This document shows, piece after piece, positions 33,463 to 42,838 of a stretch of 64,000 bases of DNA. Below the pieces are notes generated by a model. That model ran no database searches and was not told the origin of the DNA. It saw nothing but the letters and a program-made list of their open reading frames with translations. Each line of letters begins with the position of its first letter. Within the stretch, counting starts at the first letter, position 1. Origin of the DNA: Streptomyces olivochromogenes (GTDB lineage Bacteria > Actinomycetota > Actinomycetes > Streptomycetales > Streptomycetaceae); the NCBI RefSeq assembly GCF_001514115.1, contig NZ_KQ948452.1, forward strand, positions 284,140 through 348,139, written 5' to 3'. Both the position numbers and the translations under genes were made by a program.

Positions 33463-34628
33463 CGCTCCAGCGCCAGCTTCGCGAACGCCTCCGTCTCCTT
33501 GTCCACCTCGATGCGGTTGACCAGGTTGCCCTCGGCGAGGGACTCCAGGGTCCACACCAGGTGGGGGAGGTCGATGCGGTTCATGGTGGAGCAGAAGCAG
33601 ACCGTCTTGTCGAGGAAGACGATCTCCTTGTCCTCGGCCGCGAAACGGTTCGCCAGGCGGCGGACCAGGTTCAGCTCCGTGCCGATCGCCCACTTGGAGC
33701 CGGCCGGGGCGGCCTCCAGGGCCTTGATGATGTACTCCGTGGAGCCGACGTAGTCCGCCGCCGACACGACCTCGTGCTTGCACTCGGGGTGGACGAGGAC
33801 GTTCACGCCGGGGATGCGCTCGCGGACGTCGTTCACCGAGTCCAGCGAGAAGCGGCCGTGGACCGAGCAGTGGCCGCGCCACAGGATCATCTTGGCGTCG
33901 CGCAACTGCTCCGCGGTGAGGCCGCCGTTGGGCTTGTGGGGGTTGTAGAGGACGCAGTCCTCCAGGCTCATCCCCATGTCGCGGACGGCGGTGTTGCGAC
34001 CGAGGTGCTGGTCGGGGAGGAAGAGGACCTTCTCACCCTGCTCGAACGCCCACTCCAGGGCCCGTTGGGCGTTGGAGGAGGTGCAGATCGTGCCGCCGTG
34101 CTTGCCGGTGAACGCCTTGATGTCGGCGGACGAGTTCATGTACGAGACGGGCACGACCTGCTCGGCTATCCCGGCCTCGGTCAGCACGTCCCAGCACTCG
34201 GCGACCTGTTCGGCCGTCGCCATGTCGGCCATGGAGCAGCCGGCCGCGAGGTCGGGGAGGACCACCTTCTGGTCGTCGGACGTCAGGATGTCCGCGGACT
34301 CCGCCATGAAGTGCACACCGCAGAAGACGATGTACTCGGCCTCCGGGCGTGCGGCGGCGTCGCGGGCCAGCTTGAAGGAGTCGCCCGTGACGTCGGCGAA
34401 CTGGATGACCTCGTCGCGCTGGTAGTGGTGGCCGAGCACGAAGACCTTGTCCCCGAGTTTCTCCTTGGCCGCGCGGGCCCGCTCCACGAGGTCCGGGTCG
34501 GACGGCGAGGGCAGGTCTCCGGGACACTCCACGCCGCGCTCGCTCCTCGGGTCGGCCTCACGGCCGAGCAGCAGCAGGGCGAGGGGCGTCGGCTGTACGT
34601 CGAGCTCCTGGGTCTGGGCGGTGGTCAC
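33444..34628 (-). CDS. nadA: Quinolinate synthase A
   Basis: A 394-residue [4Fe-4S] enzyme that condenses iminoaspartate with dihydroxyacetone phosphate to quinolinate in de novo NAD synthesis. Signature pieces: VFVLGHHYQRDEVIQFADVT, YIVFCGVHFMAESADIL, AAGCSMADMA, INSSADIKAFTG-type region, VLVHPECKHEVVSAADYVGS and VCFCSTMNRIDLPHLVWTL, including the expected cluster cysteines. GTG at 34628 (VTTAQTQELD) has AAAGGG upstream. nadB and nadC are not in this window. Confidence 0.95.
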   Translation of the reverse strand: MTTAQTQELDVQPTPLALLLLGREADPRSERGVECPGDLPSPSDPDLVERARAAKEKLGDKVFVLGHHYQRDEVIQFADVTGDSFKLARDAAARPEAEYIVFCGVHFMAESADILTSDDQKVVLPDLAAGCSMADMATAEQVAECWDVLTEAGIAEQVVPVSYMNSSADIKAFTGKHGGTICTSSNAQRALEWAFEQGEKVLFLPDQHLGRNTAVRDMGMSLEDCVLYNPHKPNGGLTAEQLRDAKMILWRGHCSVHGRFSLDSVNDVRERIPGVNVLVHPECKHEVVSAADYVGSTEYIIKALEAAPAGSKWAIGTELNLVRRLANRFAAEDKEIVFLDKTVCFCSTMNRIDLPHLVWTLESLAEGNLVNRIEVDKETEAFAKLALERMLALP

Positions 34629-34721
34629 GACACGCACCCTTTCTGTTCTGCGGCTCGCTTGGATCACGGGGCGATCCAGCGGGACATTCGGACTAGCCTT
34701 TTCGTCGAAATGACGCTATCT

Positions 34722-34727
34722 ATCATA
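34722..34727 (-). promoter_or_regulatory. nadA: -10 element of nadA promoter
   Basis: TATGAT on the minus strand, about 94 nt upstream of the nadA GTG, in an AT-rich patch unusual for this window. It lies 5 bp from the inverted repeat at 34733-34776. Confidence 0.45.
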
Positions 34728-34732
34728 ACCGC

Positions 34733-34776
34733 TTCACGTCATGTTGACGACGGCCATAGTGTCGATGTGACGTGAA
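34733..34776. promoter_or_regulatory. Inverted repeat in the nadA / Fe-S carrier divergent region
   Basis: TTCACGTCA (34733-34741) and TGACGTGAA (34768-34776) are perfect 9-bp inverted arms, 26 bp apart, just upstream of the nadA -10. Candidate operator; the regulator is unknown. The rest of the 34629-34945 gap shows no gene. Confidence 0.45.
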
Positions 34777-34945
34777 TCCCGGAGGTTGTCCACAGGCCGC
34801 TGTCCGCGCTGCGGCGCGTGTGCGAGCATGGGAGACGAGAACGGAAAGACCACAGAAAGACAGACTCTCGGCCCGGAATGAATCCGCGGCCCCGGCGGTT
34901 GCAGACGTCGGCAAGCAGTCTCCGTACAACCCGGGAGAGAAGCAG

Positions 34946-35302
34946 ATGTCCGTATCGGACGAGAAGACCACCGTGAGCGACGGCATCATGCTGTCCGACT
35001 CCGCCGCGGGCAAGGTCAAGGCCCTGCTCGACCAGGAAGGCCGCGACGATCTGGCGCTGCGCGTCGCCGTTCAGCCCGGCGGCTGCTCCGGTCTGCGCTA
35101 CCAGCTCTTCTTCGACGAGCGCTCCCTCGACGGCGATGTCGTCAAGGACTTCGGTGGCGTCAAGGTCGTGACCGACCGCATGAGCGCTCCGTACCTGGGC
35201 GGCGCTTCCATCGACTTCGTCGACACCATCGAGAAGCAGGGCTTCACGATCGACAACCCGAACGCGACGGGCTCCTGCGCCTGCGGCGACTCCTTCAGCT
35301 GA
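34946..35302 (+). CDS. erpA: HesB/IscA/ErpA family iron-sulfur cluster carrier
   Basis: A 118-residue A-type carrier that delivers Fe-S clusters to target enzymes. It has the three family cysteines in GGCSGLRYQLFFDE and GSCACGDSF. ATG at 34946 follows GGGAGAGAAGC. The adjacent gene encodes the Fe-S enzyme NadA, and a cysteine desulfurase fusion lies 3 kb away, so a role in cluster supply to NadA is reasonable but inferred. The symbol is assigned by family similarity to ErpA and is tentative. Confidence 0.9.
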   Translation: MSVSDEKTTVSDGIMLSDSAAGKVKALLDQEGRDDLALRVAVQPGGCSGLRYQLFFDERSLDGDVVKDFGGVKVVTDRMSAPYLGGASIDFVDTIEKQGFTIDNPNATGSCACGDSFS

Positions 35303-35330
35303 GTCCCGGCCGACTGCTGAACAACGCGTA

Positions 35331-35369
35331 CGAAGGCGGCGTCCCCCTCCGACAGGGACGCCGCCTTCG
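35331..35369. terminator. Bidirectional terminator
   Basis: A 15-bp perfect stem CGAAGGCGGCGTCCC / GGGACGCCGCCTTCG with a 9-nt loop, between the ends of the Fe-S carrier gene (+) and the membrane protein gene (-). Confidence 0.88.
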
Positions 35370-35413
35370 CGCATCCGGGGCCCTACGCGGAGCCACCCAG
35401 CCCGCTCCCGTGG

Positions 35414-36943
35414 CTACCGTGCCTGAGGCGTCTTCATCGCGGCGCCGGCCACCTTGCCCTCCGGGATCGGCGTGCCGTCCGAGCCGACGACCTTCCGGTC
35501 GCCGAGCGGCTGGTCGAGGTGCACCGTCTTCTCGTACACCTTGGCGATGAGGATGCAGATCTTGCCCTGCCACGGTGTCTCGGTCACCTTGACGGTCACC
35601 TTGTCCGTGCTCTCGCTCGCGGAGGCGGAGTAGTCCGCGCACACCCCGCCCGTGAAGCTCACGGTCAGGTCCTTGCCGTCGGCCGTGTAGCCCTGCACCT
35701 TGACGTCACGGGACGTCGGCGCCGCGGTCGGCCGCGGGCTGGGGGTGGCGGTCGGCGCCCGGGTCGGCTCCGGTGAGGGCAGGTACTTCGGGTCGACCGC
35801 CGGATGCGTCACCGTGAAGGCGGAGTCCGTGCCGGTCGGCCGTACCTCGAACAGCCAGGACGGCACCAGTGTCTGGTGCCCGGACACGAAGTGCGAGGCC
35901 AGCCCGAAGACGGCCTTCTCGACGGCCACCGACTCCCGCTTCGGCATCGCCGTCGACGCGCGGCACGGCGTCTCGTCACGGTCCTTCAGCGGTACGGCAC
36001 TGGCGCAGCCGCCGGGTCCCACGCGCCCGCCGCCCGGCGTCGCGAGAGAGGCCGGGCCGTTCATCAGATCCAGGGTCCGGCTCGCGCTGATCACGGGATA
36101 CGTGTCTCCCTCGGCCGGCATCTTCAGCAGGCCGTTGCCGCCCACCACCTGGCCGTCCGGGCCGACCTGGACGCCGGTCGTCCAGCCGTACGTGGGTAGG
36201 CCCCCGACCTTCGGGTCCGCGTTCACCACCCGTACGGCGCCCATGAGCTCGCTCGCGTCCAGCTTGGCGTCGTCCTGGCCCAGCGCCTTCAGCACGGGCA
36301 CGGCGGCCTTCCTCGCGGCGGCCTCGGTCACCGCGTGGCTGCTGGGGGAGCCGGGGTCGCTCGTGCACACGGCGCCCTTGCAGTTGTCGGTGCCGGGCGC
36401 GTACCGGTTGAACGTCCAGGTTCCGGGGGCCTGCTGGTTCACCTGGAGGCTGGGTCCCGAGCCGTCCTTGTCCTGGCCGACCTTCCAGGTCTCGCCGGTG
36501 AGCTTCGGGGTGCCCGCGATGTCCAGGGCCTTCGCGAGACGAGCCACCTCGGCCGCCGTGACCTCGCCCTTCGCCGCGTAGACGGGCGCGGAGTCCGGAC
36601 CGGCGGGCAGAGTGCCGTCCGCGTGGTAGGTCGCGCCGTAGGGATTGGGCTCGCCGGGCGCGATATCGCCCGTACCGGCCGTGCCACCCGTACCGCCCTC
36701 GGTGTAGCCGTCGAGGACCAGCGGCGGGGGAGTGCCGTCGGCGCCGGGGCTCGCGGAGCGGTCGCGGTCGCTCCCGCCGCCGGACGCGGTCGCGGCGAAG
36801 TAGGCCCCGCCGCCGCCGACGAGCAGCACCGCGGCCGCGACGGAGGCGACGGCCGCCGGGGAATGGCGGCGGCGCGGCTTCACCGGCTCGCCGCCGTCCT
36901 CGGGGGGCTCGGGCGCTTCGGTCTCGGGTCGCTCGGTGCTCAC
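35414..36943 (-). CDS. Membrane-anchored extracytoplasmic protein of unknown function
   Basis: A 509-residue protein. A charged cytosolic head (STERPETEAPEPPEDGGEPV then KPRRRH) leads to one transmembrane helix at about 33-53 (AAVASVAAAVLLVGGGGAYF). A large extracytoplasmic region follows, with Tyr/Gly motifs and a likely disulfide (TDNCKGAVCTSD). A Pro/Thr linker (PSPEPTRAPTATPSPRPTAA) joins it to a C-terminal beta-rich domain (VKVQGYTADGKDLTVSFTGG, then VCADYS and KICILI cysteines). No family recognised. GTG at 36943 has AAGGAG 7 nt upstream. Confidence 0.85.
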   Translation of the reverse strand: MSTERPETEAPEPPEDGGEPVKPRRRHSPAAVASVAAAVLLVGGGGAYFAATASGGGSDRDRSASPGADGTPPPLVLDGYTEGGTGGTAGTGDIAPGEPNPYGATYHADGTLPAGPDSAPVYAAKGEVTAAEVARLAKALDIAGTPKLTGETWKVGQDKDGSGPSLQVNQQAPGTWTFNRYAPGTDNCKGAVCTSDPGSPSSHAVTEAAARKAAVPVLKALGQDDAKLDASELMGAVRVVNADPKVGGLPTYGWTTGVQVGPDGQVVGGNGLLKMPAEGDTYPVISASRTLDLMNGPASLATPGGGRVGPGGCASAVPLKDRDETPCRASTAMPKRESVAVEKAVFGLASHFVSGHQTLVPSWLFEVRPTGTDSAFTVTHPAVDPKYLPSPEPTRAPTATPSPRPTAAPTSRDVKVQGYTADGKDLTVSFTGGVCADYSASASESTDKVTVKVTETPWQGKICILIAKVYEKTVHLDQPLGDRKVVGSDGTPIPEGKVAGAAMKTPQAR

Positions 36944-37071
36944 CGCATCGCTCCTTCTGGTCGTACACCGCATCCCCTTTACGGGGGACAGCGATGGGAC
37001 GCAGCGGGGGAGCGCACGGTTCCCTGCGGGCGCCGTTCGGGGCCGCCCTTTTCGAGGACCTTCGGGTCCTG

Positions 37072-37287
37072 TCAGTCGCCGTAGTCGGACATCGCGTCCA
37101 GCAGACGGGCGGACGCGGGAGGCACGGTCACCCCGTGGATGCGCGACGGGGACACGGGAAGGTCGGGACGGGAGATGATCGGGTCCGGTGCCGCCCAGTC
37201 CCGGGCCACGGCGCCGTCGCCGCGCAGCGACGCCAGATCGCCTTCGAGGTCGTGCGGAGCGGAGCCGTGGATCTTGCGGTTCTTCAT
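37072..37287 (-). CDS. Small hypothetical protein (71 aa)
   Basis: A 71-residue frame starting ATG (MKNRKIHGSAPHDLEGDLAS) and ending ARLLDAMSDYGD. Codon bias is consistent with coding, but there is no ribosome binding site. A hairpin AGGACC-ttcg-GGTCCT lies just past its stop (37055-37070). Its start faces the pfkB gene. No family recognised; the gene may be real but the call is tentative. Confidence 0.45.
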   Translation of the reverse strand: MKNRKIHGSAPHDLEGDLASLRGDGAVARDWAAPDPIISRPDLPVSPSRIHGVTVPPASARLLDAMSDYGD

Positions 37288-37421
37288 GACGGAACCGTAT
37301 GCACGCCGAGTGTTACGAAGAAAGACCTACTATCGGGTAGTTTTGACCGCTTCAGAGGGCACGGGTCGACCGGGTAGCGTGAACTGTCAATCCCCTTCCG
37401 TCGCAGGAGCGTGTCCTCGCC

Positions 37422-38396
37422 GTGCGTATCGCAGTCACCGGCTCCATCGCCACTGACCACCTCATGACCTTCCCCGGCCGTTTCGCCGACCAGTTCGTCG
37501 CGGACCAGCTGCACACGGTCTCCCTGTCCTTCCTGGTCGACAACCTCGACGTACGCCGGGGTGGCGTCGGCGCGAACATCGCCTTCGGCATGGGACAGCT
37601 GGGCACCCGGCCGATCCTGGTCGGGGCCGCAGGCTCCGACTTCGACGACTACCGGGCGTGGCTCGACCGCCACGGCGTCGACACCGACTCGGTCCGGATC
37701 TCCGAGGTGCTGCACACCGCGCGCTTCGTGTGCACCACGGACTCCGACCACAACCAGATCGGCTCCTTCTACACGGGCGCGATGAGCGAGGCCCGGCTGA
37801 TCGAGCTCAAGTCGGTCGCGGACCGGGTCGGCGGCCTCGACCTCGTCCTGATCGGCGCCGACGACCCGGAGGCGATGCTCCGCCACACGGAGGAGTGCCG
37901 TTCCCGCACGATCGCCTTCGCCGCCGATTTCTCGCAGCAGATCGCCCGTATGAACGGCGACGAGATCCGGATACTGCTGGACGGGGCGACCTACCTCTTC
38001 TCCAACGAGTACGAGAAGGGGCTCATCGAGTCCAAGACCGGCTGGAGCGACGAGGAGATCCTGTCGAAGGTCGGTCACCGTGTGACGACCCTCGGCGCAC
38101 GGGGCGTGCGCATCGAGCGGGCCGGTGAGGACCCGATCGAGGTCGGCTGCCCGGACGAGGAGCGCAAGGCGGACCCGACGGGCGTCGGCGACGCGTTCCG
38201 CGCCGGTTTCCTCTCCGGCCTCGCCTGGGGAGTCTCCCTGGAGCGTGCCGCCCAGGTCGGCTGCATGCTCGCGACGCTGGTCATCGAGACGGTCGGCACC
38301 CAGGAGTACCAGCTGCGCCGCGCCCACTTCATGGACCGCTTCACCAAGGCGTACGGCGACGACGCGGCCATCGAGGTCAGGGCCCACCTGGCCTAG
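37422..38396 (+). CDS. PfkB/ribokinase family carbohydrate or nucleoside kinase
   Basis: A 324-residue kinase. N-terminal VTGSIATDHLMTFPGRF, substrate-side GGVGANIAFGMGQLGTRP, central DYRAWLDRHGVDTDSVRI, and the C-terminal pfkB signature DPTGVGDAFRAGFLSGLAWG with the catalytic base Asp and anion hole GVGD. Phosphorylates a sugar or nucleoside using ATP; the Streptomyces relatives are often labelled adenosine kinase, which I cannot confirm. GTG at 37422; the nearest Shine-Dalgarno (CAGGAG) is 13-14 nt away, unusually far. Confidence 0.88.
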   Translation: MRIAVTGSIATDHLMTFPGRFADQFVADQLHTVSLSFLVDNLDVRRGGVGANIAFGMGQLGTRPILVGAAGSDFDDYRAWLDRHGVDTDSVRISEVLHTARFVCTTDSDHNQIGSFYTGAMSEARLIELKSVADRVGGLDLVLIGADDPEAMLRHTEECRSRTIAFAADFSQQIARMNGDEIRILLDGATYLFSNEYEKGLIESKTGWSDEEILSKVGHRVTTLGARGVRIERAGEDPIEVGCPDEERKADPTGVGDAFRAGFLSGLAWGVSLERAAQVGCMLATLVIETVGTQEYQLRRAHFMDRFTKAYGDDAAIEVRAHLA

Positions 38397-38421
38397 TCGG
38401 GACCCCGCCCGGCCGACCCGT

Positions 38422-39813
38422 CTAGGACACCCGGCGGACCACATAGGCGAAGCCGTGGTCCGCCGGCTCCTCCCCGACGTAGTCCTGCCCCCGCATCTCG
38501 CACCACGCCGGGATGTCCAGCCGGGCCGCCTCGTCGTCGGAGAGGACGCGAACCGTGCCGCCCACCGGCACGTCCCCGATGACCTTGGCCAGTTCGATGA
38601 CCGGGATGGGGCAGAGCTTGCCGAGGGAGTCCACCACGAGCTCGTCGGAGTCGGAGGGCGACGGGGAGGGCGGCGCCGACGCCGTCGGGGCGCCGAGCTT
38701 CTCGCGTACGTCCGCGACCGCGTCCGGCAGCACCGACAGGAACCGGTCGACGTCCTCGGACGGCGTACCCGGTGGCAGCGAGACCCGGACGTTGCCCTCG
38801 CTCAGGACGCCCATCGCCTTCAGGACATGGCTCGGGGTCAGCGTGCTGCTCGTGCAGGAGGAGCCGGAGGAGACGGAGAAACCCGCCCGGTCCAGTTCGT
38901 GCAGGAGCGTCTCCCCGTCGACGTACAGGCAGGAGAAGGTGACGATCCCCGGGAGACGGTGAACCGCGTCCCCGACCACCTCGACGTCCGGGACCAGTTC
39001 GGGCACCCGTACGCGGATCCGTTCCGTCAGTTCCCGCAGACGCGCGGCCTCCGCGGCCGCCTCCGCCCGTACCGCGCGCAGCGACGCCGCCGCGGCCACC
39101 ACGGCCGGGATGTTCTCGAAGCCCGCCGCCCGCCCCGACTCCCGCTCGTCCACGGGCCCTTGGGGAGCGAACCGCACCCCCTTGCGCACGACGAGCAGTC
39201 CGACCCCCGAAGGGCCGCCCCATTTGTGGGCACTTGCCGTCAGCAGGGACCAGTCGCCCTCCACCCGGCCCCAGGGCAGTGACTGCGCCGCGTCCACCAA
39301 CAGCGGCACCCCCGCCGCCCGGCACGCCTCCGCGACCTCCCGCACCGGCTGCTCCGTGCCCACCTCGTGGTTGGCGGACTGGAGGCACGCGAGCGCGGTG
39401 TCGGGGCGCAGGGCGGCGGCGTAGGAGGAAGGGGAGACGGTGCCCGCGCGGTCGACGGGCACCGTCGTCACCGAGCCGCCCGCCGCCTCGTGGACCTCTG
39501 CCGAATGGAGTACCGACGAGTGTTCGACGGCTGACACGATCAGGTGGCGTCCGACGCGCCGGCGGCCCGCCAGCGCACCCTCGATCCCGGAGTGCACCGC
39601 CCGGGTGCCGGACGAGGTGAAGGTCAGCTCGTCCGGGCGGCACCCCACCGCCTCGGCCGCCGCCTCGCGCGCCGCGTCGAGCAACAGCCGGGCCCGCCGC
39701 CCCTCCCGGTAGAGCCGCGCGGGATCGGCCCACCCCTCGTCGAGCGAGGCCTGCAGGGCCTGCCGGGCGACGGGATGGAGAGGAGCAGCGGAAGCAGCAT
39801 CGAAGTAGGCCAC
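38422..39813 (-). CDS. Cysteine desulfurase fused to TusA-like sulfurtransferase
   Basis: A 463-residue fusion. Residues 1-375 are a class-V PLP cysteine desulfurase: HLIVSAVEHSSVLHSAEVHE, LLVDAAQSLPWG, Schiff-base Lys197 in ASAHKWGG, and active-site Cys320 in SSGSSCTSST. A Ser/Pro linker (APPSPSPSDSDE) joins a C-terminal TusA/SirA domain (392-463), with VVDSLGKLCPIPVIELAKVI holding the sulfur-accepting Cys401. Sulfur from cysteine can thus pass directly to the TusA cysteine within one chain, probably for tRNA thiolation or cofactor sulfur. Converges on the pfkB gene. Confidence 0.93.
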   Translation of the reverse strand: MAYFDAASAAPLHPVARQALQASLDEGWADPARLYREGRRARLLLDAAREAAAEAVGCRPDELTFTSSGTRAVHSGIEGALAGRRRVGRHLIVSAVEHSSVLHSAEVHEAAGGSVTTVPVDRAGTVSPSSYAAALRPDTALACLQSANHEVGTEQPVREVAEACRAAGVPLLVDAAQSLPWGRVEGDWSLLTASAHKWGGPSGVGLLVVRKGVRFAPQGPVDERESGRAAGFENIPAVVAAAASLRAVRAEAAAEAARLRELTERIRVRVPELVPDVEVVGDAVHRLPGIVTFSCLYVDGETLLHELDRAGFSVSSGSSCTSSTLTPSHVLKAMGVLSEGNVRVSLPPGTPSEDVDRFLSVLPDAVADVREKLGAPTASAPPSPSPSDSDELVVDSLGKLCPIPVIELAKVIGDVPVGGTVRVLSDDEAARLDIPAWCEMRGQDYVGEEPADHGFAYVVRRVS

Positions 39814-39840
39814 ACCCCAACGCTAAAGCCCCGGTCAGGG

Positions 39841-39900
39841 CAGCGCCCCAAGGGGGCGCGAGGAACGGCGCGACAAGCCACAACGATCCCGCAGCCGCCG
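39841..39900. repeat. Degenerate dispersed repeat, locus 5 (reverse orientation)
   Basis: Reading on the minus strand: GGCTGCGGGATC, TTGTGGCTTGTCGCGCC, GTTCCTCGCGCCCCCTTGGG. It is the reverse-complement version of the core with several changes, upstream of ctaC and of the desulfurase start. The remaining 39901-40145 is the ctaC upstream region. Confidence 0.6.
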
Positions 39901-40035
39901 TGATGTCCCCCGTCCCGAGCTCCTGGGCGCCCCAAACCTCCGTCAGAAGTAGCCCGGAGCAGGGCAACCCACCCCCTTCGGTTGACCCGGCGGCGCGTTG
40001 GGCACCCTCCCCGCGCGACCCCAAATAGCGTCCAG

Positions 40036-40041
40036 TAGGGT
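40036..40041 (+). promoter_or_regulatory. ctaC: -10 element, probable ctaC promoter
   Basis: TAGGGT about 105 nt upstream of the ctaC GTG. No convincing -35 at 17-18 bp. An isolated TTGACC occurs 48 bp upstream at 39982-39987. Confidence 0.35.
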
Positions 40042-40145
40042 TTGGTCCGCATAAACATCCAAACCCCTGCCCGACGCAGGGCGGCGACCGACCAGCGAGA
40101 AGGCCGCAGCCAACCGCGCGGGCGAGACTCTCGGGAAGGCGCTAC

Positions 40146-41105
40146 GTGAGTCCCAACGGCTCCGACCGCTCGCCGCGGCGCCCGATGCGGCGGAAGCTGC
40201 TGCAGGCATTGACTGCGGGCCTGGTCCTGGCGACCGCCACCGGTTGCACATACAAGGACTTCCCCCGCCTTGGTATGCCCACCCCGACCACAGAAGAGGG
40301 TCCGCGGATCCTCTCCCTGTGGCAGGGGTCCTGGGCGGCCGCGCTCGCCGTTGGCGTGCTGGTGTGGGGCCTGATCCTGTGGAGTGTGTTCTTCCACCGG
40401 CGCAGTCGCACCAAGGTCGAAGTTCCTCCGCAGACCCGGTACAACATGCCCATCGAGGCGCTGTACACGGTGGTCCCGCTCATCATCGTCTCGGTGCTGT
40501 TCTACTTCACCGCCCGCGACGAGACGAAGCTCCTCAGCCTCAAGCAGAAGCCCGACGTCACGGTCAACGTGGTCGGCTATCAGTGGAGCTGGGGCTTCAA
40601 CTACATCGAGGACGTTCCCGGTGTCACCGGCAACGCCAAGATCGACCCGAACCTGGCCGCCATTCCGGACCGGTTCAAGAAGGACTTCCCGGCGAACGCC
40701 GGCGGCGTCTACGAGGTCGGTACGCCGGGTGAGCGGAACCCGCAGACGGGCAACCCCGGTCCGACCCTCTGGCTGCCCAAGGGCAAGACGGTCCGCTTCG
40801 TCCTCACTTCGCGTGACGTCATCCACTCCTTCTGGGTGGTGCCGTTCCTGATGAAGATGGACGTCATCCCGGGCCACACCAACTCCTTCCAGGTGACCCC
40901 CAACAAGGAGGGCACCTTCCTGGGCAAGTGCGCCGAGCTGTGCGGCGTCGACCACTCCCGGATGCTCTTCAACGTGAAGGTCGTCTCCCCCGAGCGCTAC
41001 GAGGCCCACCTCAAGCAGCTCGCGGCGCAGGGACAGACCGGTTACGTCCCGGCCGGCATTGAGCAGACGGGCCACGAGAAGAACCGGGAGACGAACAACC
41101 TGTGA
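40146..41105 (+). CDS. ctaC: Cytochrome c oxidase subunit II (aa3 type)
   Basis: A 319-residue subunit that takes electrons from cytochrome c (here from the QcrC haem domain) to the CuA centre. Basic start ([20 protein letters not shown]) and lipobox TGC at about residue 35 indicate a lipoprotein signal. Two membrane helices follow ([37 protein letters not shown]). The CuA site [12 protein letters not shown] and [10 protein letters not shown] are complete. GTG at 40146, GGAAGG upstream. First gene of ctaC-D-F; the 3' end overlaps ctaD by 4 bp. Confidence 0.96.
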   Translation: MSPNGSDRSPRRPMRRKLLQALTAGLVLATATGCTYKDFPRLGMPTPTTEEGPRILSLWQGSWAAALAVGVLVWGLILWSVFFHRRSRTKVEVPPQTRYNMPIEALYTVVPLIIVSVLFYFTARDETKLLSLKQKPDVTVNVVGYQWSWGFNYIEDVPGVTGNAKIDPNLAAIPDRFKKDFPANAGGVYEVGTPGERNPQTGNPGPTLWLPKGKTVRFVLTSRDVIHSFWVVPFLMKMDVIPGHTNSFQVTPNKEGTFLGKCAELCGVDHSRMLFNVKVVSPERYEAHLKQLAAQGQTGYVPAGIEQTGHEKNRETNNL

Positions 41106-42838
41106 GCATCCTCAACGAACCTCAGGGTGCCGGGGCAGCCGAAGACTCGTACGAGAACGAGCTGCCGGTGCGCCGCAAGCAGCCGGGCAACGTCGTGATC
41201 AAGTGGCTCACCACCACTGACCACAAGACGATCGGCACGCTCTACCTCGTCACGTCGTTCGCGTTCTTCTGCATCGGTGGCGTCATGGCGCTGCTGATGC
41301 GCGCCGAACTGGCGCGCCCCGGCACGCAGATCATGTCGAACGAGCAGTTCAACCAGGCGTTCACGATGCACGGCACGATCATGCTGCTGATGTTCGCGAC
41401 GCCGCTGTTCGCCGGTTTCACGAACTGGATCATGCCGCTGCAGATCGGCGCGCCCGACGTGGCGTTCCCGCGGCTGAACATGTTCGCCTACTGGCTCTAC
41501 CTGTTCGGCTCGCTCATCGCGGTCGGTGGCTTCCTCACCCCGCAGGGCGCGGCCGACTTCGGCTGGTTCGCCTACAGCCCGCTGTCGGACGCGGTCCGCT
41601 CGCCGGGTGTCGGCGCCGACATGTGGATCATGGGTCTGGCCTTCTCCGGCTTCGGCACGATCCTCGGTGCGGTCAACTTCATCACCACCATCATCTGCAT
41701 GCGCGCCCCCGGCATGACGATGTTCCGCATGCCGATCTTCGTGTGGAACGTGCTGCTCACCGCGGTGCTGGTGCTGCTGGCCTTCCCCGTGCTGGCGGCG
41801 GCGCTGTTCGCGCTGGAGGCGGACCGAAAATTCGGTGCGCATGTGTTTGACGCCGCCAATGGCGGAGCCTTGCTATGGCAACACCTCTTCTGGTTCTTCG
41901 GCCATCCAGAGGTGTACATCATCGCTCTACCATTCTTCGGCATCATCTCCGAAGTCATCCCGGTGTTCTCCCGCAAGCCGATGTTCGGCTACATGGGCCT
42001 GATCGCCGCGACGATCTCCATCGCCGGTCTGTCCGTGACCGTGTGGGCGCACCACATGTACGTCACCGGTGGCGTACTGCTCCCGTTCTTCTCCTTCATG
42101 ACGTTCCTCATCGCCGTACCGACAGGCGTGAAGTTCTTCAACTGGATCGGAACGATGTGGAAGGGGTCCTTGAGTTTCGAGACCCCGATGCTCTGGGCGG
42201 TCGGCTTCCTGATCACCTTCACCTTCGGTGGTCTGACCGGTGTCATCCTGGCCTCGCCGCCGATGGACTTCCACGTCTCGGACTCGTACTTCGTGGTGGC
42301 GCACTTCCACTACGTGATCTTCGGTACGGTCGTGTTCGCGATGTTCTCCGGATTCCACTTCTGGTGGCCGAAGTTCACCGGCAAGATGCTCGACGAGCGC
42401 CTCGGAAAGATCACCTTCTGGACGCTGTTCGTGGGCTTCCACGGCACGTTCCTGGTGCAGCACTGGCTGGGTGTCGAGGGCATGCCGCGTCGCTACGCGG
42501 ACTACCTCGCCGCCGACGGCTTCACCGCGCTGAACACGATCTCGACGATCAGCTCGTTCCTGCTCGGCCTGTCGATCCTGCCGTTCTTCTACAACGTGTG
42601 GAAGACCGCCAAGTACGGCAAGAAGGTCGAGGTCGACGACCCGTGGGGTTACGGCCGCTCGCTGGAGTGGGCCACGTCCTGCCCGCCGCCGCGCCACAAC
42701 TTCCTCACGTTGCCGCGGATCCGTTCCGAATCCCCGGCCTTCGACCTGCACCACCCGGAGATCGCCGCTCTCGACCAGCTCGAGAACGCCGGTCACGGTG
42801 AGAAGGCCCTCGCTGGTGGCAAGGAGGCCGGCAAGTGA
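41102..42838 (+). CDS. ctaD: Cytochrome c oxidase subunit I (aa3 type)
   Basis: A 578-residue haem-copper oxidase core subunit with about 12 helices. Haem a ligand region [20 protein letters not shown], CuB/Tyr crosslink segment [23 protein letters not shown], and haem ligand pair [12 protein letters not shown] are all present. It reduces O2 to water and pumps protons. The start GTG sits in the GTGA overlap with ctaC. Oddity: codons from about 41822 to 41950, over the HPEVY active site, are far richer in A/T-ending and rare codons (CGA, AAA, TTT, TTG, CTA, CAA) than the rest. Confidence 0.97.
   Translation: MSILNEPQGAGAAEDSYENELPVRRKQPGNVVIKWLTTTDHKTIGTLYLVTSFAFFCIGGVMALLMRAELARPGTQIMSNEQFNQAFTMHGTIMLLMFATPLFAGFTNWIMPLQIGAPDVAFPRLNMFAYWLYLFGSLIAVGGFLTPQGAADFGWFAYSPLSDAVRSPGVGADMWIMGLAFSGFGTILGAVNFITTIICMRAPGMTMFRMPIFVWNVLLTAVLVLLAFPVLAAALFALEADRKFGAHVFDAANGGALLWQHLFWFFGHPEVYIIALPFFGIISEVIPVFSRKPMFGYMGLIAATISIAGLSVTVWAHHMYVTGGVLLPFFSFMTFLIAVPTGVKFFNWIGTMWKGSLSFETPMLWAVGFLITFTFGGLTGVILASPPMDFHVSDSYFVVAHFHYVIFGTVVFAMFSGFHFWWPKFTGKMLDERLGKITFWTLFVGFHGTFLVQHWLGVEGMPRRYADYLAADGFTALNTISTISSFLLGLSILPFFYNVWKTAKYGKKVEVDDPWGYGRSLEWATSCPPPRHNFLTLPRIRSESPAFDLHHPEIAALDQLENAGHGEKALAGGKEAGK

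Noticed and set aside
37055..37070. Hairpin after the small 71-residue gene as an intrinsic terminator
   Set aside because: The stem is only 6 bp and no T-run follows on the minus strand, so it was not listed as a terminator.
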